DNA of 35,066 nucleotides, taken from positions 1 to 35,066 of the forward strand of contig NZ_WJBG01000220.1 in assembly GCF_009709555.1 (NCBI RefSeq), in the 5' to 3' direction. The notes beneath the pieces were generated by a model, which was given only the letters and a program-made list of their open reading frames with translations, had not been told where the DNA came from and searched no databases. Numbering within the stretch: position 1 is the stretch's first letter; every line of letters begins with the position of its first letter. Below, one piece after another: positions 28,884 to 35,066 of this stretch. The stretch comes from Streptomyces blattellae. Lineage in GTDB: Bacteria; Actinomycetota; Actinomycetes; Streptomycetales; Streptomycetaceae. The translations under genes were made by a program, and so were the position numbers.

Positions 28884-31800
28884 TTACTTCGCCGCTCGTT
28901 CCTCGCGACCGCAAACCTCCTGGAACCGAACATCAGGGACATACGCCCGCCACTGCGCCCGCGTCAGCCCGCCGCCCGTCCGCTCGCACACCCTCGCCAC
29001 CGCCCGCCCCGTGTCCACGGCGTACCGCTGGAGCGGAACATGCGCGCTCCCGGCGTACACGGTGCCGCTGTCGGCGCTGAAGGCGAGGGTCCTGATGCCC
29101 TCGCCCGGAGTCGGCAGTGGTCCGCCGAGCGGCTGCTGGGTCTCGGTGTCCCAGAGCTGGAGGGTGCCCGCGTCGCCGCCGACGGCGAGGGTGTGGCCGT
29201 CGGGGCTGAGGGCGAGGGCGCTGACGGCCTCGGGGGTGTCGTCGAGGGGGGCGGGGAAGACGTTGCGCAGGACGCGGGCGCGATGGCGGACGTCGCCGTC
29301 CCAGAGGGCGACGCGGCCGGTCTGGTCGCCCGCCGCAAGCGCGCGGCCGTCAGGGCGGAAGGCGAGGGCGCTGACCTGGTCGCCCTGGACGAGGTCCTGG
29401 GCGGCACCCGGTGCGGACGGCGTGCGGGCCACGCGGTTGTCGCCGACGACGAGACCGCCGTCGGGGCGGACCGCCAGGTGGATGCTGGCCAGGTCGGCAT
29501 CGGTGAGGGCGCTCGTGCGCCGGCCGCTCGCGGTGTCCCACACCTCGTTGCTCAGCTCGCCGATCTGCGGTGTGCGGGTGGTGTAGAGGGTGCGGCCGCC
29601 GGGGCCGAGGGCGAGTTCCGTCACCGCCGTGGCGGACTCGGTCGTCGACACGTCCACGCCGCCCTGCTCCCGGCCCCGCCGCACGTCCCAGAGGGTGATG
29701 CGCTGGGGTGCCGCCTGCCGGCCGGGCGCCGAGTAGCCGTAGGCGACGGTCGTACCGTCGGGGCTGAACGTCAGCAGCGGCAGCGTGTACTCGGGCACCA
29801 CCGGTGAGGCGGGGTCCAGTGAGACCGGCCGGGGCGGGGACGGGAGCCTGCGCAGGAGGCGGCCGTCCTGTGCGGCGCGGAGTTCGAAGCTGTAGTCGGC
29901 GCCCACACGCCGGACCGTGGCGAGGGTGCGGCCGTCGGGGCTGAGGACGGCGTCGTCCACGGGCTGGTCGCTCCACCGGCTGGTCGTGGGGCCGGTCAGG
30001 TCGAGGGTGTGGACGGTGCCCCCTTCTATGTAGCGGAGGAAGGGGCGCTCGCGGTCCCAGGCGAGGCGGTCGTAGACGTGCTGGTTGTTGAGGGGGTGAC
30101 GGAAGACGGGCGCGGAGGGGTCGGACAGGCGCCAGACGCGGATCTCGTCGGGGCCGGCCGTGGCCAGGAAGGCGCCGTCGTGGCTGAGGGAGGCGTACCG
30201 CAGTCCCCGGTCGTCGACCGCGGCGACCTCACGTCCCGAGCGGATGTCCCAGACGTGGGCGCCGTCCTCGGAGACGACGGCGAACCGGCTGCCGCCGCCC
30301 CGACCGAACACCACCGCCGACATGTCGCCGCACCGGCCCCGGTCCTGCTCCCACGCGCCGTGCAGCGTGCGGTGGGCGGCGACGTCCCAGACCTGCGGTG
30401 CGCCGCCCGTGGGGCATACGACCACCTGCCGGTCGTCGGCGCTCGGCATCACGTTCGCCCGGTCGGCCTCCCGCGTCTCGAACAGCAGACTGCCGTCCGA
30501 CACGGAACGCAGCTGCACCCCGTTGCCGTACACCTTGCCCAGCAGATAGCTGCGCCCGCTCGCGCCGAACCCCAGGTCGGAGTCCCCGCGGGCCGCCGGG
30601 GCTCCGGCCCAGCGTCGGGTGGCGGTGTCCCACAGTCGTACGCCGCCCTCGACGGACAGCGCGAGGATCCGGCCGTCCGGTCCCGCCGCCCACACCTCGC
30701 CCTTCGGCATACGGCCCGTGCCGGTGCGACGGCGCGTGGCCACGTCCCAGGTCTGCCAGGTCCCGTCCTCGGCGCTGAGCAGGGTGCGGCCCGAGTCGGC
30801 CGTGAAGCGCTGCGCGTGGTAGCCGGGGGTGGGGTCGGTGAAGGCGTCCGTCTCGCCCTGGGAGAGCGAGCCGAGCAGGGCACGGCGGGACTCGGGCAGC
30901 GCGGAGATGTCCCACGCGGCGACGCTCAGCAGCATCGCGGCCCGCGGGTCCGTGGTGCGCAGGCCGTCGGCGACGGCGGCGATCCGGCGGGCGGTGTTCT
31001 GGGTGCGCTGGCGCAGGTTGTCCCGGTGCTGCTGGTAGGCGACCAGGCCGACGACCATGGCCACCGCCAGGACGGCCGAGAACGCGGCCGTCAGGGTCCG
31101 GGCGCGGCGCGTGGACCGGCTGGCGGCGCGGCGCTCGGCCTCGCGCGTCTCGAACGCGGCGAGCAGGAAGGAACGCTCCGCGGCGGTCAGCGCCGGATCG
31201 TCCCGGTGGTCCGGGAAGAGCTCCTCGGCGCGGGTCAGCAGGCTGCCCCGGTACAGGGCGCCGGGGTCGCGGTCGTGCTCCAGCCAGGCGCAGGCCGCCT
31301 CGGTCAGTCCGCGGTGATGGCGCAGCCGCTCCCGGTTCTCCTCGATCCAGTCGTGCAGCCGGGGCCAGCAGGTGATCAGGGCCTCATGGGCGAGGTGCAC
31401 GGCCTGCTCGTCGGCGGTCAGCAGCCGGGCGCGGGCCAGCCGCTCCACCACCGGCGGCAGTTCGGGGTCGGACCAGTCGGCGAGTTCGTCGCGGGTGACC
31501 GGGCGGCGGGTGTCGGGGGTGCCCTGGCCCGGCTCGACCATGCGCAGCAACAGCCGCCGCGCGGTACTCGCCTGCGCCGGTGACAGCTGCCCGTACACCT
31601 GCTCCGCGCTCGCCGCGATCGCCCCGCGCACCCCGCCCGCCGCCTCGTACGCGGCCGGCGTCAGCAGCCTCCCCTTGCGCCGCTTCCAGGTCTCCAGCAG
31701 GGCGTGCGAGAGCATCGGCAGTCCGCCGGGCTGGTCCAGCACCTCGTCGACGACCCGCGCGGTCAGCTCCCGCTCGACCAGCAGCCCGGCCGCCTGGGCG

Positions 31801-32627
31801 GGCCCGACCACCGCCTCCCGCAGTTCGTCCGCCGTCATGGGGCCGACGAGGAGTCCGGCGCCGCGCAGCGCCTCCGCCAGGTCGCGGTGCTCGGCACAGC
31901 GGGCGTAGAAGTCCGCCCGTACGGCGATCAGCACGCGCAGCCTGCTGTCCGGGTCGCGGGCGGCGAGCAGCCCTTCGATGAAGGCGGCGCGCTCCTTTCT
32001 GTCCCGGCAGAGCGTGAACACCTCCTCGAACTGGTCCACGACCACCCAGCTCTCCGGCTCGTGGGAGGCGGGCGTGAGCAGATGGCCGTACCGCGTGACC
32101 GGGCGGGCGCCCGGGGTGAGGATGCGCAGGACCGCCGGGTCCTCGTGGCGGGCCATCTCCTCGCGGAGGCGGGGGATGAGACCGGCGCGCAGGAGGGAGG
32201 ACTTGCCGCTGCCGGAGGCGCCGAAGAGCACCGCGAAACGGTGGTCGCACACCAGTTGCTTCAGGTCCTCCGCGACCCGGTCCCGGCCGAAGAACAGTTC
32301 ACGGTCGCCGGGCTCGAAGCGGGCCAGGCCCCGGTAGGGGGGTGCCGCCTCCTCGTCCCGTACGTCCCCCGCCTCCGCCTCCTTCCAGCGCGTCTCCCAT
32401 TCGCCGGGGTCGCCGCCGCACGCCCGTACGTATCCCTGGACGACGGCGAGGGACGGCAGCCGTTCACCGGCCGCGGCCTGGGAGAGGGTCGTCGCGGAGA
32501 ACCCCGCCGTCTCGGCCATCCGCCGGTACGCCAGGCCGCCGGCCGCCCGGCGCAGCTCCCGCAGGTCGTGCGCGAGCCGCTGGACGGGGCCGGCCTCGGG
32601 GTCGACGGGTCTTTCGGGTCGTGCCAC
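28884..32627 (-). CDS. XRE-STAND (nSTAND1) ATPase with membrane helix and WD40 propeller
   Basis: A 1247-residue protein. An XRE-type helix-turn-helix at about 14-75 (LRELRRAAGGLAYRRMAETAG, SATTLSQAAAGERLPS). A STAND NTPase starts at PYRGLARFEPGDRELFFGR with Walker A GASGSGKS (136-143), Walker B WVVVDQFEEVF (194-204) and helical arm to about 500. One membrane helix at about 512-531. About 600-1235 holds many WD40-like repeats (for example FRPDGRALAAGDQTGRVALWDGD, LSPDGHTLAVGGDAGTLQLWDTE). STAND proteins are ligand-triggered switches that oligomerise; the WD40 part would be outside if the single helix spans the membrane. The GTG follows GGAGGGCGAGCC. It lies between two secreted cytolysin-like genes and has a repeat-rich promoter. 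Confidence 0.92.
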   Translation of the reverse strand: MARPERPVDPEAGPVQRLAHDLRELRRAAGGLAYRRMAETAGFSATTLSQAAAGERLPSLAVVQGYVRACGGDPGEWETRWKEAEAGDVRDEEAAPPYRGLARFEPGDRELFFGRDRVAEDLKQLVCDHRFAVLFGASGSGKSSLLRAGLIPRLREEMARHEDPAVLRILTPGARPVTRYGHLLTPASHEPESWVVVDQFEEVFTLCRDRKERAAFIEGLLAARDPDSRLRVLIAVRADFYARCAEHRDLAEALRGAGLLVGPMTADELREAVVGPAQAAGLLVERELTARVVDEVLDQPGGLPMLSHALLETWKRRKGRLLTPAAYEAAGGVRGAIAASAEQVYGQLSPAQASTARRLLLRMVEPGQGTPDTRRPVTRDELADWSDPELPPVVERLARARLLTADEQAVHLAHEALITCWPRLHDWIEENRERLRHHRGLTEAACAWLEHDRDPGALYRGSLLTRAEELFPDHRDDPALTAAERSFLLAAFETREAERRAASRSTRRARTLTAAFSAVLAVAMVVGLVAYQQHRDNLRQRTQNTARRIAAVADGLRTTDPRAAMLLSVAAWDISALPESRRALLGSLSQGETDAFTDPTPGYHAQRFTADSGRTLLSAEDGTWQTWDVATRRRTGTGRMPKGEVWAAGPDGRILALSVEGGVRLWDTATRRWAGAPAARGDSDLGFGASGRSYLLGKVYGNGVQLRSVSDGSLLFETREADRANVMPSADDRQVVVCPTGGAPQVWDVAAHRTLHGAWEQDRGRCGDMSAVVFGRGGGSRFAVVSEDGAHVWDIRSGREVAAVDDRGLRYASLSHDGAFLATAGPDEIRVWRLSDPSAPVFRHPLNNQHVYDRLAWDRERPFLRYIEGGTVHTLDLTGPTTSRWSDQPVDDAVLSPDGRTLATVRRVGADYSFELRAAQDGRLLRRLPSPPRPVSLDPASPVVPEYTLPLLTFSPDGTTVAYGYSAPGRQAAPQRITLWDVRRGREQGGVDVSTTESATAVTELALGPGGRTLYTTRTPQIGELSNEVWDTASGRRTSALTDADLASIHLAVRPDGGLVVGDNRVARTPSAPGAAQDLVQGDQVSALAFRPDGRALAAGDQTGRVALWDGDVRHRARVLRNVFPAPLDDTPEAVSALALSPDGHTLAVGGDAGTLQLWDTETQQPLGGPLPTPGEGIRTLAFSADSGTVYAGSAHVPLQRYAVDTGRAVARVCERTGGGLTRAQWRAYVPDVRFQEVCGREERAAK

Positions 32628-32638
32628 GGCTCGCCCTC

Positions 32639-32721
32639 CTTCTGTACGGCTCGATCGCGTTCGTACGGTTCTCGACGGCGTTCGTACGGTTCTCGATGGC
32701 TTTCGTACGGCTTTCGTACGC
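32639..32721. repeat. 21-bp-phased TTCGTACGG repeat array in the STAND/NPP1 divergent promoter
   Basis: Copies of TTCGTACGG begin at 32660, 32681 and 32702, exactly 21 bases apart. A variant at about 32639 (TTCTGTACGG) and one more at 32713 (TTCGTACGC) extend it. Full 21-base units also share TTCTCGA. The CGTACG core is palindromic and the spacing equals two helical turns, so all sites face the same side. It starts only 12 bases upstream of the STAND start codon. It could bind a protein cooperatively, possibly the XRE domain of the STAND protein itself. Confidence 0.8.
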
Positions 32722-32881
32722 GGCGTTGATTACAACAACACGACGTCCTGACAAACAACCCCCGCAATTGATTCCCCTGATGAAAGGGGCTGCCGAACAA
32801 CTCCGACGCTGGCCAGTCTCGGTCCCGCACCGCATCACGACGCCGGTTCCCGGCAGACCGAGCAACTGGAGAGCACCCGAA

Positions 32882-33655
32882 ATGTCCAAGAGCCTCAGCA
32901 AGAGAACGTCCCGTCTCGGCAAGGCCGCCCTCGTGGCCGTCGCCGCCACCGCGCTCACCGCGGGGCTGGCGGGCAGCGCCAACGCCGCCATCCTGAACCC
33001 GCTGCCGTGGAACGCGGGCACGTTCCAGAACAAGTACATGCCGCTCTTCGACTACGACACCAACGGCTGCCTGCCCGCGGCGGCCGTGGACGCGAGCGGA
33101 AGGCTCAACGGCGGGCTCCAGAACAGCGGGTCGATCACCGGCGGCTGCCGCACCAACCACCTCGGCAAGGCCAACACGTACACGCAGTCATGGTGCAAGA
33201 ACGGCTGGTGCGCCTACGTCTACACGCTCTACTTCGAGAAGGACCAGACCCAGAACGGCATCGACATCGGCGGGCACCGCCACGACTGGGAGTCCGTCGT
33301 GGTCTTCCAGAAGCAGGGCGAGGAGCGGCCCCGCTACCTGGCCGCCTCCCGGCACGGCGGCTACAGCACCCACTCGATCAACGAGGTGCCCATGCAGGGC
33401 AACCGCGTCAAGATCGTCTACCACAAGGACGGCTCCAGCACCCACGCCTTCCGCTTCGCGAAGTGGGGCGAGGTTCCGCGGGTCTGGGGCAACGGCACGT
33501 GGGACCAGCCGGGCCTGGTCGACGTGACCAAGATGGCCGACGCACCGCGCAACGCCCTGTGGAACTCCAAGTGGGGCAAGGCCAACTTCCCGCTGACCGG
33601 CAACCTCCAGAGCAACATCAACAAGGCCCGGCCCGCCGCGGTCCCCGCGTTCTGA
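32882..33655 (+). CDS. NPP1 family (necrosis- and ethylene-inducing peptide-like) secreted protein
   Basis: A 257-residue protein. The signal peptide is about 1-35 (KAALVAVAATALTAGLAG, then SANA-A). The NLP heptapeptide GHRHDWE is perfect (131-137) and preceded by WCAYVYTLYFEKDQ. RHGGYSTHSINEVPMQGNRVK and KWGKANFPLTGNLQSNINKA complete the fold. C63/C89 and C105/C110 can form two disulfides. NLPs bind glycosylinositol phosphorylceramide sphingolipids and permeabilise eudicot membranes; bacterial relatives exist in plant pathogens and in some streptomycetes. The ATG follows GGAGAG. It is divergent from the STAND ATPase gene, with the repeat array between. A terminator follows. Confidence 0.94.
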   Translation: MSKSLSKRTSRLGKAALVAVAATALTAGLAGSANAAILNPLPWNAGTFQNKYMPLFDYDTNGCLPAAAVDASGRLNGGLQNSGSITGGCRTNHLGKANTYTQSWCKNGWCAYVYTLYFEKDQTQNGIDIGGHRHDWESVVVFQKQGEERPRYLAASRHGGYSTHSINEVPMQGNRVKIVYHKDGSSTHAFRFAKWGEVPRVWGNGTWDQPGLVDVTKMADAPRNALWNSKWGKANFPLTGNLQSNINKARPAAVPAF

Positions 33656-33675
33656 CGCACGGACCGCCCCTGACA

Positions 33676-33718
33676 GCCGCCGGCGGGACGCCCCCCATCC
33701 GTCCCGCCGACGGCCTTT
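33676..33718 (+). terminator. rho-independent-type terminator after the NPP1 gene
   Basis: GCCGCCGGCGGGACG pairs with CGTCCCGCCGACGGC (14 of 15 positions) around nine bases, and is followed by CTTTCGG. It also lies beyond the stop of the convergent solute-binding protein gene. Confidence 0.8.
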
Positions 33719-33741
33719 CGGCTACGCGGGCCCGCAGGTGT

Positions 33742-35064
33742 TCAGCCGGGCAGGGCGTCCTTCAGTGCCTGGTGGAGGTTGTCCGCCAGTTCCTCCTCCG
33801 GTGGCGGGTCATCGGTGAACAGGGGGCCCAGCTGGGCGATGAGGGTCTGGTTGAAGGCGCCGTACAGGGCGGTGCGGGGACGTTGGACGGCCTGCTGCAG
33901 CGCGGGGAGGAGCGTGCCGCGGGCGTAGGCCGGGCGGCCGTCCGCGCGGGGCATGTCGTCGGGGCGCTCACCCGTCGCGGAGGGCGTGGGCGTGGCCGCC
34001 GCCGTGCAGTCGACCGTGTCGTCGGTGTACGCCGACTCCCGGGTCGCCGCGAACCCCGCGTCCAGCAGACAGCGTTCGCTCTCCTCGCCGGTGAGGAACT
34101 CGATCAGCTCCCGGGCCTTCTTCGACCGCGGCGAGGCCTGCGTCACCGCCAGGTTCTGCCCGCCGAGCACCGCCTTGCCGGGCAGCGGGACCACGCCGAG
34201 CTGGTCCTCGTCGAGGGTCTGGTTCAGGGTGCCGTACGCGTACGGCCAGTGCCGCAGGAACGTGGTGCGGCCCGCGGCGAAGTCCGCCATCGACTCGGCC
34301 TCGTTCGAGTCGAAGGCGTCCCGGAGGATGTACGGCGCCCGGGTGCGCTCGCGCAGCTCCCTGATGCCCTTCTCCAGCGTCTCGGCATCGCCCGTGTACT
34401 CGCCCCGGTCGTCGGTCAGCTCCAGGTCCGGCACCGCCGACGCGAACGCCTCGACGGCGTTGACGGTGCGGCCCTCGTAGGGGCCGAGCTGGGTGGTCCA
34501 GCCCTTCTCGTAGCCCCCGGGCTCGTCGTCGCCGAGGAAGTCGATCAGGCCGAGCAGGCTCTCCCAGGTGAGGTCGCCCGTCAGCTCGGACTGCTCCAGG
34601 CCCGCGGCCTGCAAGTGGTCGCGCCGGTAGTAGAGCAGCCCGACGTCGCTGTTGAACGGCACCGCGTACACCTTGCCGTCCCAGCGGGCGGTGTCGGCGA
34701 CGGAGTCGATGAGGTCGCCGTCGAGCAGCCGGTCGGGCAGCGGTCGTATGAGACCGGACTCGGCGAACTCCGGCACCCAGGTCACGTCCAGGTTGACCAC
34801 GTCGTAGGTCGCGCTGCCCGACTGCAGGGCGCCGAGGAGCTGGCTGCGCTGCTCGTCGGCGCTGCCGGTGAGTTCCACCAGGCGGGCCTTGAAGCCGGTG
34901 CCCGCCCTGGCCTCCCGGTCGTTCCAGGCGTCGATGAGCTGCTGGCGGATGCCGCTCTTGCCGGTGACGTCCAGGCCGCTGGCGATCACGATGTCGCCGA
35001 CCACGTCGTCGGAGGGGACGGCCGACGTGCCCTCCCCGCCGCCGGTGCAAGCGGCCACCAGCAA
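33742..35064 (-). CDS. extracellular solute-binding lipoprotein (sugar ABC type), 5' end outside the window
   Basis: The 440 visible residues begin in the lipobox region (MLVAACTGGGEG), so only part of the signal peptide is missing. The fold is a family 1 solute-binding protein: VELTGSADEQRSQLLGALQSGSATYDVVNLDVTWVPEFAESG, DTARWDGKVYAVPFNSDVGLLYYRRDHL, DLTWESLLGLIDF, AGRTTFLRHWPYAYGTLNQ, LGGQNLAVTQASPRSKKARELIEFLTGEE, RPRTALYGAFNQTL. It would deliver an oligosaccharide to an ABC permease whose genes are expected downstream or upstream outside the window. The substrate cannot be read. It is not adjacent to any transport genes here. Confidence 0.9.
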   Translation of the reverse strand: MLVAACTGGGEGTSAVPSDDVVGDIVIASGLDVTGKSGIRQQLIDAWNDREARAGTGFKARLVELTGSADEQRSQLLGALQSGSATYDVVNLDVTWVPEFAESGLIRPLPDRLLDGDLIDSVADTARWDGKVYAVPFNSDVGLLYYRRDHLQAAGLEQSELTGDLTWESLLGLIDFLGDDEPGGYEKGWTTQLGPYEGRTVNAVEAFASAVPDLELTDDRGEYTGDAETLEKGIRELRERTRAPYILRDAFDSNEAESMADFAAGRTTFLRHWPYAYGTLNQTLDEDQLGVVPLPGKAVLGGQNLAVTQASPRSKKARELIEFLTGEESERCLLDAGFAATRESAYTDDTVDCTAAATPTPSATGERPDDMPRADGRPAYARGTLLPALQQAVQRPRTALYGAFNQTLIAQLGPLFTDDPPPEEELADNLHQALKDALPG

Positions 35065-35066
35065 CA

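Noticed and set aside
30009..31583. Plus-strand open frame of 524 codons
   Set aside because: It lies opposite the STAND-WD40 gene; codon bias clearly favours the minus-strand frame.
32342..32881. N-terminal extension of the NPP1 frame
   Set aside because: It would overlap the STAND start and the repeat array; the ATG at 32882 has a ribosome binding site and begins a signal peptide.
1..35066. tRNA, rRNA and CRISPR search by eye
   Set aside because: No cloverleaf-like T-loop sequence, rRNA signature or spaced repeat array was seen on either strand. A covariance scan could still find a small RNA.

Overview
The window is high-GC DNA with strong third-position GC bias, GTG/TTG starts and several Streptomyces-type families (SCO2400-like, DUF6479, DUF397 with an XRE/DUF5753 partner, LAXTG sortase substrates, GAF-ANTAR). 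It comes from a Streptomyces or a close relative, and the density of insertion sequences and broken genes suggests an accessory or chromosome-arm region. No rRNA, tRNA or CRISPR array was found.

Layout. (1) 1-4.2 kb: an IS110 element, a decayed lanthipeptide cyclase (lanC) remnant, an intact stand-alone thiopeptide/LanB-type elimination-domain protein, and a Nudix hydrolase. (2) 4.2-6.5 kb: an endolysin-like amidase, a zinc-ribbon membrane protein of the SCO2400 type, and a DUF5519 protein. (3) 6.6-12.8 kb: an iron-regulated heme-acquisition island. It holds HmuT (heme-binding lipoprotein), an HtaA-domain protein and three proteins carrying neocarzinostatin-like Ig domains, two of them with LASTG sortase signals. 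DmdR/IdeR-type iron boxes lie at 7690-7709 and 9542-9560. No heme permease or ATPase gene is present nearby. (4) 12.9-19.6 kb: DUF6479, DUF4142, an alpha-glucosidase gene wrecked by a large internal deletion, a LAETG surface protein, a nucleoside hydrolase, a short threonyl-tRNA synthetase lacking the editing domain, preceded by a Thr-rich leader peptide and terminator (attenuator), a crystallin-like secreted protein, and an ATPase fragment. (5) 19.6-23.2 kb: a DUF397/XRE pair broken by an IS200/IS605 element (tnpA, tnpB), then an aldo/keto reductase with a probable frameshift in a C7 tract. (6) 23.2-28 kb: a lipoprotein, a GAF-ANTAR regulator, a two-gene DUF318 permease/TIGR03943 unit, a truncated secreted peptide and a Uma2 protein. 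(7) 28.1-33.7 kb: a large XRE-STAND-WD40 ATPase flanked by two secreted cytolysin-like proteins, one with an aerolysin-like look and one NPP1/NLP. A 21-bp-phased repeat array lies in the STAND/NPP1 divergent promoter. (8) The window ends in a partial sugar-type solute-binding lipoprotein.

The strongest candidates for an undescribed system are the iron-box-controlled surface relay built on neocarzinostatin-like domains (6.6-12.8 kb) and the STAND ATPase/NPP1/cytolysin cassette (28.1-33.7 kb). Start sites below were moved from the longest open frame wherever a ribosome binding site, signal peptide or family alignment argued for it. All family names come from reading the proteins; no search was run.
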